Shown in pieces: positions 1 to 5,951 of a stretch of DNA of 6,079 bases (within the stretch, counting starts at the first letter, position 1; the number at the start of each line of letters is the position of its first letter). Origin of the DNA: Gammaproteobacteria bacterium (lineage in GTDB: Bacteria; Pseudomonadota; Gammaproteobacteria; Nitrosococcales; Methylophagaceae); assembly GCA_002400805.1 (NCBI GenBank), contig NVRG01000041.1:1-6079 (forward strand), given 5' to 3'. A program made the position numbers and the translations under genes. The notes under the pieces are model-generated. The model ran no database searches and was not told the origin of the DNA. It saw only the letters and a list, made by a program, of their open reading frames with translations.

Positions 1-542
1 GGAACGGCACTTACAGAAACAGCGTCTAGGCTACCACCTAAAGAGTCATCTGTTCCCGTGGCTGAAAATTTCAGTATATTGGCACCAATGGCGCCTGTGA
101 TAAGGTATTCAAATATTGTCCAATTATGACTTCCGCCACCTGTAGCCGTAATGGTGGCGCCAAGTTGTAATCCATTCCAAAATACATCGATACCATTAGT
201 TGCAGCTGGCTGATTAATACGTGGCGAATATGCAAAGGATAGTAAGTAGGACTGCCCAACTACAGTATTTACAGTTTGGTAAATACTACTATTTGTATTA
301 ACACCGCCATGAGAATCAAGTTCTACAAATTGGTCACCATCATAAGCCGTACCTACAATATTATCTCTAATTTCTACGCCAGGGCCAATTGTATTCCAAC
401 CAGTAATAGCATTGTGAACACTCCAAGATCCGGTAGCAATATCAGGGTCTTCAAATGAACCATTGACTATTAGATTAACGCCAGCTGCATTTGCAGATAC
501 TGTGAACAGCAGACTAGCGATAAAAAGCATTATTGTTCTCAT
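1..542 (-). CDS. Secreted jelly-roll-like protein, probable PEP-CTERM/VPLPA-type sorted (C-terminus missing)
   Basis: The gene is cut by the left window edge; 180 complete codons are visible. It starts at the ATG 540-542, with a strong AAGGAG Shine-Dalgarno at 552-557, 9 nt upstream. Residues 1-19 form a clear Sec signal peptide: basic start (MR), hydrophobic stretch IMLFIASLLFTVSA, likely cleavage after SANA. The mature part begins with VNLIVNGSFEDP, followed by TGW, DQFVELDSH, IYQTVNTVVGQSYLLSFAYSPR and, near the edge, GGSLDAVSVSAVP. This order is familiar from DUF642/carbohydrate-binding-like beta-sandwich proteins of bacteria with the PEP-CTERM/exosortase system, where the domain ends in 'LD.VS..AVP' immediately before a VPEP or VPLPA sorting signal. 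The sorting tail itself is off the window, so that assignment is inference. Substrate and role are unknown; the product is exported and probably surface-attached or exopolysaccharide-associated. It lies 198 nt downstream of sbcB on the same strand and probably has its own promoter. Confidence 0.8.
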   Translation of the reverse strand, partial: MRTIMLFIASLLFTVSANAAGVNLIVNGSFEDPDIATGSWSVHNAITGWNTIGPGVEIRDNIVGTAYDGDQFVELDSHGGVNTNSSIYQTVNTVVGQSYLLSFAYSPRINQPAATNGIDVFWNGLQLGATITATGGGSHNWTIFEYLITGAIGANILKFSATGTDDSLGGSLDAVSVSAV

Positions 543-621
543 GAATTTAAACTCCTTAGTTGAACTAATTAAATATCATCCCAAGTAATCCAGCCATCTT
601 AAGTTTAAGACCTGTGATTTT

Positions 622-656
622 CCGTGTTTTGGCTCACACCAAACGTGGCTTTTTTC
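622..656 (+). terminator. Hairpin plus T-run on the plus strand (orphan terminator-like element)
   Basis: CCGTGTTTTGG (622-632) can pair with CCAAACGTGG (639-648) across a 6-nt loop, using two G-U pairs and one bulge, and is followed by CTTTTTTC (649-656). It reads as an intrinsic terminator only on the plus strand, because the two wobbles become A-C mismatches on the other strand. No plus-strand gene ends just upstream. It could block antisense transcription, or the inner dyad TTTGG-N6-CCAAA could be an operator or leader structure for the minus-strand secreted-protein gene. It may also be chance. Confidence 0.3.
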
Positions 657-696
657 AAGAAAGCGCACTATATATTAAAACCGAACGACGTGTATA

Positions 697-737
697 TAGT
701 ACTTTGGTACTAGAGATAGTTTTTTGATGAAAACTAT
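697..737. repeat. Two adjacent inverted repeats just downstream of sbcB
   Basis: TAGTAC-TTTG-GTACTA (697-712) is a perfect 6-bp dyad with a 4-nt loop. ATAGTTTT (716-723) pairs with AAAACTAT (730-737) as a perfect 8-bp dyad with a 6-nt loop. Both lie within 45 nt after the sbcB stop codon, where a terminator would be expected. Neither is GC-rich and neither is followed by a T-run in the minus direction, so they may only stabilise the 3' end of the hemL-sbcB message. Confidence 0.35.
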
Positions 738-740
738 AAA

Positions 741-2177
741 TTAAGTGAATTCATTTTGAAGTTGTTGGCCATAAGCTTCAAGATCTAGCAAAACCTGTTG
801 TTGTTTTTGATCAATGTCTTTAGTTTTAACTTGTTTGATGGTTTCAAAAAATCGACTAAACGATAAGATTTTGTCGTTATCATCATCCATCAAGCGTTGC
901 TGGCGATATTGCTGCCATTGTTCTTGTTCATCATCCGATAAACTTTCTGGCCAGTTACGAGCTCGATAACGAAATAACATTTCTGGCAGGCGATCATCAT
1001 CAAAGGGAATGGATAATGTTTTTAGGTGTTCAGGTTCGGCGCTGCGAATTAAATCCATTTTACGTTTGTCACCTGAACTGAAAAAACCACCACCATAAAG
1101 ACTGGCATCAGGATCCTCAATCGCTTCATAATCAGGCTTGGTAAAGATGTCATTGATTTTCTGGCTAAGGTCGCCAGCAGCATTGAGCATTTCAAGATGT
1201 TTATAATGTAGCTCACGATCTATCTGCAAGCGTTCGGCAGCCGCATCGTTTAAGGTGTTTTCTGGCACCACCACCGGACACTTATTAATATGCAATGTTT
1301 TTAACGCCGGTCTGGTGACTCCTTCTGGCAATTCTGCCGTGGGGGTAAACAGCCATGTACGCAAGGTGTCGGCATCTTCATTAATTAAGGCTTCAGGACT
1401 ATGACGAAGATCGTAAACAATAATGCCATTGTTATTAGTTGGATCTTTAGCGATAGGCACCACTAAAGCCGTGCCACAATATTCGCTAGGATACATGCGA
1501 GATACATGAACAACGGGAGTACGATCACGCAGATTTAATAATGGTGATACTGCATTTTTTTGCCTATGTTCAAATACAAAGTCATACAGTTTTGGTTGGG
1601 CTGTTTTTATCAGTTTGGCCAATGCAATGGTGGCATAGACATCGACTAAAGCATCATGTGCACCTTGATGTTCGATATTGTTAGCCGCAGTTAATGCTTC
1701 CAATCGGAAACTGGGTTTGCCATCTTCACGATCGGGCCAGTTAATGCCTTCAGGACGTAGGGCACGCGTTAATCGTGCCATATCAATAATATCCCAACGT
1801 GAATTACCATTTTGCCATTCACGGGCATAAGCATCATAGAAATTACGGTATAAGGTAAAACGGGTAAATTCATCATCAAAACGCAGGCTGTTATACCCGA
1901 CACCGCAGGTGCCGGGCTCAGCAAATTCATCATGAATTTGGCGGATAAACTCAGCCTCAATGACGCCTTTTTGTTCTGCTTCTTGCGGCGTAATACCGGT
2001 GACTAAACACGCTTGTGGACTAGGCAGACTGTCGCCTGCAGGTTTGCAATAAATCATCAAAGGGTCACCGATGATGTTTAACTCTTCATCGGTGCGGATA
2101 CCGGCAAACTGTGAAGGTCGATCATATCGAGGATCGAGGCCAAATGTTTCATAGTCGTGCCAATATAAAGTACTCAT
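741..2177 (-). CDS. sbcB: Exodeoxyribonuclease I
   Basis: ExoI is a monomeric cytoplasmic nuclease that degrades single-stranded DNA 3' to 5', releasing mononucleotides. It acts in mismatch repair and in limiting aberrant recombination, and in E. coli it binds the SSB C-terminal tail. The 478-residue product matches the family length (475 in E. coli). The DEDDh exonuclease active site is complete: D8 and E10 in the HDYETFG motif, D101 in FDDEFTR, and H174 and D179 in AHDALVDVYAT, all shifted by 7 from the E. coli numbers. The SH3-like and C-terminal helical ExoI domains follow; SLYGGGFFS (359-367) and the FRYRARNWPESL region (402-413) are family signatures. The ATG at 2175-2177 puts the nuclease motif at the very N-terminus as expected, with a weak AGGGA ribosome site upstream. 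It follows hemL by 31 nt on the same strand and is probably cotranscribed with it. It appears intact. Confidence 0.96.
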   Translation of the reverse strand: MSTLYWHDYETFGLDPRYDRPSQFAGIRTDEELNIIGDPLMIYCKPAGDSLPSPQACLVTGITPQEAEQKGVIEAEFIRQIHDEFAEPGTCGVGYNSLRFDDEFTRFTLYRNFYDAYAREWQNGNSRWDIIDMARLTRALRPEGINWPDREDGKPSFRLEALTAANNIEHQGAHDALVDVYATIALAKLIKTAQPKLYDFVFEHRQKNAVSPLLNLRDRTPVVHVSRMYPSEYCGTALVVPIAKDPTNNNGIIVYDLRHSPEALINEDADTLRTWLFTPTAELPEGVTRPALKTLHINKCPVVVPENTLNDAAAERLQIDRELHYKHLEMLNAAGDLSQKINDIFTKPDYEAIEDPDASLYGGGFFSSGDKRKMDLIRSAEPEHLKTLSIPFDDDRLPEMLFRYRARNWPESLSDDEQEQWQQYRQQRLMDDDNDKILSFSRFFETIKQVKTKDIDQKQQQVLLDLEAYGQQLQNEFT

Positions 2178-2208
2178 CTTTATCCCTGTTTAATGATTAT
2201 CTTAGTGC

Positions 2209-3489
2209 TTATAAAGTAGCAAAAACCTGTTCAGCCGCATCTAACGTGGCATTGATTTCATCTGCGCCATGAGCGGCAGAAACAAAACCTGCTTCGAAGG
2301 CAGAAGGCGCAAGGTAAACACCTTTATCTAACATGCCATGGAAGAATTTTTTGAATTTTTCTTGATCACAGTTAGCCACTTGGTCATAAAGCGTAACGTG
2401 TTTTTCATCAGTGAAAAACACACCAAACATGCCGCCGACTTGGTTGGTCGTCAAGGCAACGTCAGCTGCATCAGCACGTTGTTGCAAACCGGTGACTAAC
2501 GCTTTAGCTGTGGCTGATAATTGTTTATGGAAGTCTGGTGCTTGGATGAGTTTAAGTGTGGCTAAACCTGCTGCCATGGCCACGGGGTTGCCCGATAATG
2601 TACCGGCTTGGTAGACAGGGCCTAATGGCGCGATATGTTCCATAATTTCGCGTTTACCACCAAAGGCGCCTACTGGCAGGCCACCGCCGACCACTTTACC
2701 TAAGGTGGTGAGGTCTGGTTTCACATCATAATATTGTTGTGCACCGCCTAATGACACCCGAAAACCGGTCATCACTTCATCAAAAATTAATACCACACCA
2801 TATTGATCACAAAGCTCACGTAAGCCTTGTAAGAAACTGGGAACGGGTGGAATACAATTCATATTACCGGCAACAGGCTCAACGATAATGCAGGCAATGT
2901 CATCACTTAAGTTAGCTAAACAGTCACGCACGGAATCTAGATCGTTATAGCGCAATGTAAGCGTATGTTCTGCTAAAGATGCGGGCACACCCGCTGAAGA
3001 TGGCACGCCAAGGGTTAGAGCACCTGAGCCTGCTTTAACCAATAAAGAATCAGCATGGCCGTGGTAACAACCTTCAAACTTAATGATTTTGTCACGGCCA
3101 GTAAAACCACGCGCTAAACGAATAGCACTCATTGTGGCTTCGGTACCTGAGCTGACCATGCGAACGAGATCCATCGAGGGCACTAATTTACACACTAAAT
3201 TGGCCATTTCGATTTCGATTTCAGTGGGAGCGCCAAACCCCAAACCATTAGCCGCAGCTTGCTGTACTGCCGTGATTACTTCTGGATGAGCATGACCTAA
3301 GATCATCGGTCCCCACGAACCGACATAATCAATATATTGTTTGCCTTCGACATCGGTTAACCACGCACCTTTACCTTGTTTAAAGAAAACCGGAACACCA
3401 CCTACACCATTAAAGGCGCGAACAGGCGAATTTACACCGCCGGGGATATGTTGTTGGGCTTGTTCAAAAAGGTCGTGATTGGTGTGCAT
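2209..3489 (-). CDS. hemL: Glutamate-1-semialdehyde 2,1-aminomutase
   Basis: This PLP-dependent fold-type I enzyme (class III aminotransferase relative) converts glutamate-1-semialdehyde to 5-aminolevulinate. That is the second step of the C5 pathway after HemA and feeds heme, siroheme and cobalamin synthesis in the cytoplasm. The 426-residue length is standard. Visible landmarks are [11 protein letters not shown] near the N-terminus (16-26), the PLP-phosphate loop SSGTEA (113-118), YHGHAD (142-147), the cofactor-binding [10 protein letters not shown] (235-244) and the Schiff-base lysine K265 in [17 protein letters not shown], the same position as in E. coli. QAGTLSGNP (294-302) is the conserved cofactor/dimer loop. 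The ATG at 3487-3489 has AGGAA (3496-3500) 6 nt upstream. It is first in a hemL-sbcB pair and divergent from the kinase gene. It looks complete and functional. Confidence 0.97.
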   Translation of the reverse strand: MHTNHDLFEQAQQHIPGGVNSPVRAFNGVGGVPVFFKQGKGAWLTDVEGKQYIDYVGSWGPMILGHAHPEVITAVQQAAANGLGFGAPTEIEIEMANLVCKLVPSMDLVRMVSSGTEATMSAIRLARGFTGRDKIIKFEGCYHGHADSLLVKAGSGALTLGVPSSAGVPASLAEHTLTLRYNDLDSVRDCLANLSDDIACIIVEPVAGNMNCIPPVPSFLQGLRELCDQYGVVLIFDEVMTGFRVSLGGAQQYYDVKPDLTTLGKVVGGGLPVGAFGGKREIMEHIAPLGPVYQAGTLSGNPVAMAAGLATLKLIQAPDFHKQLSATAKALVTGLQQRADAADVALTTNQVGGMFGVFFTDEKHVTLYDQVANCDQEKFKKFFHGMLDKGVYLAPSAFEAGFVSAAHGADEINATLDAAEQVFATL

Positions 3490-3521
3490 TACGGATTCCT
3501 AAAGGTCGATATCTAAACATG

Positions 3522-3530
3522 TGCGATAAT
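3522..3530 (+). promoter_or_regulatory. Possible extended -10 promoter for the two-component operon
   Basis: TGCGATAAT is a TG-n-GATAAT extended -10 element, a type that can work without a good -35; none is seen upstream. Transcription would start near 3537, giving a leader of about 20 nt. It overlaps the candidate hemL -10 on the other strand, so the two promoters would compete. Confidence 0.35.
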
Positions 3531-3534
3531 TCTA
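3529..3534 (-). promoter_or_regulatory. Possible hemL -10 element
   Basis: On the minus strand TAGAAT is one mismatch from TATAAT and would give a leader of roughly 30 nt to the hemL start. No convincing -35 hexamer lies 16-18 nt upstream; the bases there already overlap the start of the kinase gene. Assigned mainly because hemL needs a promoter in this 66-nt gap. Confidence 0.3.
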
Positions 3535-3556
3535 GCCTATATATCTAAATTTACCG

Positions 3557-4897
3557 ATGATTATGAGTTTAAAATTTCGCTTATTAGTGATTGTAACTAT
3601 TATTTTGCTGATTAACTTTGTTGCCGCGGGCTATTTTATGGTCCATAACGCACGCCAAGCTGTAGGTGCAGAAATGGCCTCTAGTACCCAGCTTGCCAAA
3701 GGTCTGTTAATCAATGCGTTGCCCACCTTACGTTTTTCAAATGATCTTAGTGAACGTCTGACGTTGATTGTCGATAGTGTTCGCGATACTCGACATATTC
3801 GAGCATGGTTTGAAGATATGCATGGCCAACCATTGATAGGTCATGAAGATTTTGATGGGTTTATTAATAAACCCGATGCGCCTGATTGGTTTATTAAAAT
3901 GATGGAGCCAGAAGCGGTGGCCTTTAGGCGTTTGATTACCAAAGGCAGTAAGTCTTACGGTTATTTAGTGGTAGAGGCTGACCCGAGTGATGAAGTGACC
4001 GAGGTATGGCGAGATGTACAAGTTTTGTTTTGGCTGGCGTGTTTCTTTTTAAGTTTGATCCTTGTTTTGATTTACATCGCTTTACGTCAGGGTTTAAGGC
4101 CTTTGCAAGAATTAGCGGATGCGCTGGGGAAACTGGAAAAAAGTGATTTTTCAGCTAGGGTAGATACCACTGCGGTAAAAGAATTAAACCCGATTCAGAT
4201 TCGCTTTAATCATGTGGCCAGTGTGCTTGAAACTACCATGGCTGAGAATCATGCCTTGGCCGGAAATATGTTAAAGGTACAAGAGAGCGAACGGCGTGAT
4301 TTAGCCAGAGAGCTGCATGATGAAGTGGCCCCGTGTTTGTTTGGTATACGGGTGGATATGGCTGATATTAAACGTGTTGCTGATGAACATTCATTAACGG
4401 AGGTCAGTGATAAAGTTGATTCAGTAAAAACGATTACTACCCATATTCAAACCCTGGTTCGGAAAATGTTAAGTCGATTGCGACCGATGACTTTGGATGA
4501 TTTAGGTTTGGAAGACGCCTTACGTGATATGTTGCGCAACTGGCGAGATCGACAACCGGAAATAGACTGGGAGTGGGATTTTGTTGGCAATATTTTAGAT
4601 TTGCCTGATACCTTACAAGTGACGATTTATCGCTTGGTACAAGAATGTACAACTAACTGTGTGCGTCATGCACAGGCAGGTCATGTCAAAGTGGAAATTC
4701 GCAGAGACAGTGAAACGGTAAAAGTAACGGTGACGGATGATGGTAAGGGCCTAGATGCTAATTTAGTAAGAGGTTTTGGCTTAATCGGCATGAGAGAGCG
4801 AGTATCAGCATTAGGTGGTCGCATTGCGTTTGATACAGCAGAAGGGCATGGTTTACAGGTCCGTATATTGATTCCTTTAAAGGACGGCGATAAATAA
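3557..4897 (+). CDS. NarL-type sensor histidine kinase with LapD/MoxY-like periplasmic domain
   Basis: An inner-membrane sensor kinase of 446 residues that should phosphorylate the response regulator encoded next. Order: TM1 (about 5-27); a periplasmic segment of about 125 residues beginning HNARQAVGAEMASS, which resembles the LapD/MoxY N-terminal domain; TM2 (about 155-176); HAMP linker (about 177-228) with the typical RQGLRPLQEL start; HisKA_3 dimerisation helix with phosphoacceptor H254 in ARELHDEVAP; and HATPase_c with N367 in the N-box (VQECTTN), DDGKG (394-398) and GFGLIGMRER (406-415). All catalytic motifs are intact. The start could be ATG 3557 or ATG 3563 (MSLKFRLL); neither has a good Shine-Dalgarno, and related proteins often begin MSL, so 3563 is a real alternative. 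Its stop overlaps the regulator's start. The ligand cannot be read from the sequence. MoxY homologues are linked to methanol oxidation, but no such genes are here, so the moxY symbol is not assigned. Confidence 0.9.
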   Translation: MIMSLKFRLLVIVTIILLINFVAAGYFMVHNARQAVGAEMASSTQLAKGLLINALPTLRFSNDLSERLTLIVDSVRDTRHIRAWFEDMHGQPLIGHEDFDGFINKPDAPDWFIKMMEPEAVAFRRLITKGSKSYGYLVVEADPSDEVTEVWRDVQVLFWLACFFLSLILVLIYIALRQGLRPLQELADALGKLEKSDFSARVDTTAVKELNPIQIRFNHVASVLETTMAENHALAGNMLKVQESERRDLARELHDEVAPCLFGIRVDMADIKRVADEHSLTEVSDKVDSVKTITTHIQTLVRKMLSRLRPMTLDDLGLEDALRDMLRNWRDRQPEIDWEWDFVGNILDLPDTLQVTIYRLVQECTTNCVRHAQAGHVKVEIRRDSETVKVTVTDDGKGLDANLVRGFGLIGMRERVSALGGRIAFDTAEGHGLQVRILIPLKDGDK

Positions 4898-5532
4898 TGG
4901 CAAAAGCAACAACAATTTTAGTCGTAGATGATCACCCTATTGTACGAGCGGGTGTGCGACAGTTGATTCAACAGATCCCTTCGGCTTCAGTAGAAGAGGC
5001 TGAAACGGGCGAAGAAGGTTACCGCCTTTTTCAAGAGCTTTATCCTGATATGGTTATATTGGATATTACGTTGCCAGGAATAGGTGGCTTGGAAGTATTA
5101 CGGCGGATCCGTGCGAATCGTGAAAATGCCAAGGTATTGATGTTCAGTATGCATGAAGATCCAGTGTTTGCATCACGAGCGATGCAGGCTGGTGCCAGAG
5201 GTTATATTACCAAGAATAATGCGGCGGATCATTTGGTTGAAGCGATTGAGAAAGTCTTGGCGGGTAAGATTTATTTAAGTGCTGATACGGCGCAGCAGCT
5301 GGCGATGTTGAATATTGGCGCTGGCACCAGCGCGTTGAGCGATTTGTCACGTCGTGAGTTAGAAATATTACGCTTGGTGGGTGAAGGAAAAAGCATGAAT
5401 GATATTTCAGATATCATAGGAATTAGCTACAAAACGGTCGCAAATAACCTGACCCAGATAAAAAATAAACTCGATATTAGTAAAACGGCGGAATTGATGC
5501 GCTTTGCAATCAGTCATGGCTTGTCGGCTTAA
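4897..5532 (+). CDS. NarL/FixJ-family response regulator, partner of the upstream kinase
   Basis: A 211-residue cytoplasmic DNA-binding regulator. The receiver domain (about 6-121) has the acidic pair D11-D12 (VVDDHP), phosphoacceptor D56 in ILDITLPG, switch residue S84 in MFSMH and K106 in YITKN. A short linker (about 122-147) leads to a LuxR-type helix-turn-helix (about 149-207) with LSRRELEILRLVGEGKSMNDIS and recognition-helix region ISYKTVANNLTQIKNKL. Length and layout are standard for NarL/UhpA/MoxX-like regulators. The ATG shares one base with the kinase stop (TAATG), indicating translational coupling; AAAGGA (4879-4884) lies 12 nt upstream, slightly far. All phosphorylation residues are present, so it should be controlled by the kinase's H254. 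No palindromic binding site could be assigned to it. Confidence 0.94.
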   Translation: MAKATTILVVDDHPIVRAGVRQLIQQIPSASVEEAETGEEGYRLFQELYPDMVILDITLPGIGGLEVLRRIRANRENAKVLMFSMHEDPVFASRAMQAGARGYITKNNAADHLVEAIEKVLAGKIYLSADTAQQLAMLNIGAGTSALSDLSRRELEILRLVGEGKSMNDISDIIGISYKTVANNLTQIKNKLDISKTAELMRFAISHGLSA

Positions 5533-5567
5533 GCCTTTGCAAGCAAATGGATGAGATGAAGTTAGGA

Positions 5568-5589
5568 ATAAATTCCTGATTTATCAGGA
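5568..5589 (+). repeat. Two mutually exclusive small hairpins in the operon's 3' region
   Basis: TCCTGA (5574-5579) pairs with TCAGGA (5584-5589) around a 4-nt loop. ATAAAT (5568-5573) can instead pair with ATTTAT (5579-5584). The two stems share bases, so only one can form at a time. No T-run follows. It is probably just 3' UTR structure, with chance a fair alternative in AT-rich DNA. Confidence 0.35.
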
Positions 5590-5694
5590 GAAGTCGCTCA
5601 TTACGAAAGTACTTGTCATCTGTATTCTAGGCAGTAAGTTTTAGGAATTCAGCTTCTGACAGACTTATATTTCTCTCTCCTTCTATGAAGGTTT

Positions 5695-5725
5695 AACCAG
5701 ACATTTATATGTCTGGTTTTTTTTT
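5695..5725 (+). terminator. Rho-independent terminator of the two-component operon
   Basis: AACCAGACAT (5695-5704) and ATGTCTGGTT (5709-5718) form a perfect 10-bp stem with a TTAT loop, followed by an unbroken T-run from 5717 to 5725. It works in the plus direction only, as no matching T-run exists in the reverse direction. It lies 162 nt past the response regulator stop, leaving an unusually long 3' UTR. Confidence 0.93.
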
Positions 5726-5768
5726 GCCTAAAGAACGTTATGCTCAGCAAACTTAGTTTAATTTAAGT

Positions 5769-5797
5769 TTGACCTGGCCTACCAAGTTAATGATAAT
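5769..5797 (+). promoter_or_regulatory. Sigma-70 promoter overlapped by the Fur box
   Basis: TTGACC (5769-5774, 5 of 6 to TTGACA) and GATAAT (5792-5797, 5 of 6 to TATAAT) are separated by exactly 17 nt. Transcription would start near 5804 and, if it reads into the right-edge gene, would give a leader of about 148 nt. The -10 lies inside the Fur-box-like sequence, the classic arrangement for iron-dependent repression. Confidence 0.65.
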
Positions 5798-5814
5798 AGT
5801 TCTCATTAACTTGG
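5782..5814. promoter_or_regulatory. Fur-type operator in a 33-bp near-perfect palindrome
   Basis: GTTAATGATAATAGTTCTC (5786-5804) matches the 19-bp Fur consensus GATAATGATAATCATTATC at 15 positions. In the 7-1-7 view, TGATAAT-A-GTTCTCA (5791-5805) matches 12 of 14 bases. The surrounding arms CCAAGTTAATGA (5782-5793) and TCATTAACTTGG (5803-5814) are perfect 12-bp inverted repeats, centred at 5798 exactly like the 7-1-7 core. Position over the -10 element predicts repression by Fur with ferrous iron. No T-run follows on either strand, so it is not a terminator. Confidence 0.7.
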
Positions 5815-5892
5815 GCTTCCTCCTTCACTCCGACAGTCATTTCTCAATGTTTACTGCCAGCATTTCTTTCTTGTTAGAATGCCCTTTCGGTT

Positions 5893-5921
5893 TTGGATGT
5901 AGTTATATCGCTTGATATAAA
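5893..5921 (+). promoter_or_regulatory. Second promoter candidate, next to the right-edge gene
   Basis: TTGGAT (5893-5898) and TATAAA (5916-5921) are 17 nt apart. The -35 is weak (3 of 6) and the -10 good (5 of 6). The start would be near 5928, about 24 nt before the ATG at 5952. A perfect 7-bp dyad, TTATATC-GCTT-GATATAA (5903-5920), occupies the spacer and most of the -10, and could be an operator or a chance product of AT-rich sequence. Confidence 0.4.
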
Positions 5922-5951
5922 ATTAACCAGATCAAATGGACATAGTATTTT

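Larger units (their letters stand above)
5533..5951. other. Gene-free region between the response regulator and the right-edge gene
   Basis: No convincing gene was found on either strand in this 419-nt gap. The longest plus-strand candidates are about 10 codons. The left part (5533-5725) is the 3' untranslated region of the two-component operon, ending in an intrinsic terminator. The right part (5726-5951) is a control region for the next gene with two promoter candidates, a Fur-box palindrome and an AT-rich dyad. Each is listed separately. Confidence 0.75.

Noticed and set aside
71..259. Minus-strand open frame inside the left-edge gene
   Set aside because: It is a different frame of the secreted-protein gene, with no ribosome site and a composition unlike a protein.
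276..458. Plus-strand open frame of 60 codons antisense to the left-edge gene
   Set aside because: No ribosome site; it lies opposite a gene with a clear signal peptide and domain.
580..600. Sigma-54 promoter for the secreted-protein gene (minus-strand TGGCTGGATTACTTGG), as known for some exosortase-linked genes
   Set aside because: The GG and TTG elements are off by one base in spacing and the -12 GC is missing, so the match is too poor.
1769..1960. Alternative minus-strand frame inside sbcB
   Set aside because: It overlaps the conserved exonuclease domain in another frame and has no family resemblance.
2411..3289. Short plus-strand open frames within hemL (2411-2614 and 3083-3289)
   Set aside because: Both are antisense to a strongly conserved gene and show no independent start signals.
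4437..4652. Minus-strand open frame of 71 codons within the kinase gene
   Set aside because: It is antisense to the kinase catalytic region, with no start signals or recognisable protein features.
5510..5690. Minus-strand frame across the 3' UTR that is open apart from one TAG, with AAGGAG-like bases at its upstream end
   Set aside because: It has no ATG, GTG or TTG in a sensible place, contains an in-frame stop and runs into the regulator gene antisense. It is best explained as chance.
5782..5814. The 12-bp inverted repeat as an intrinsic terminator
   Set aside because: No T-run follows on either strand, and its centre coincides with a Fur core over a promoter, so an operator is the better reading.
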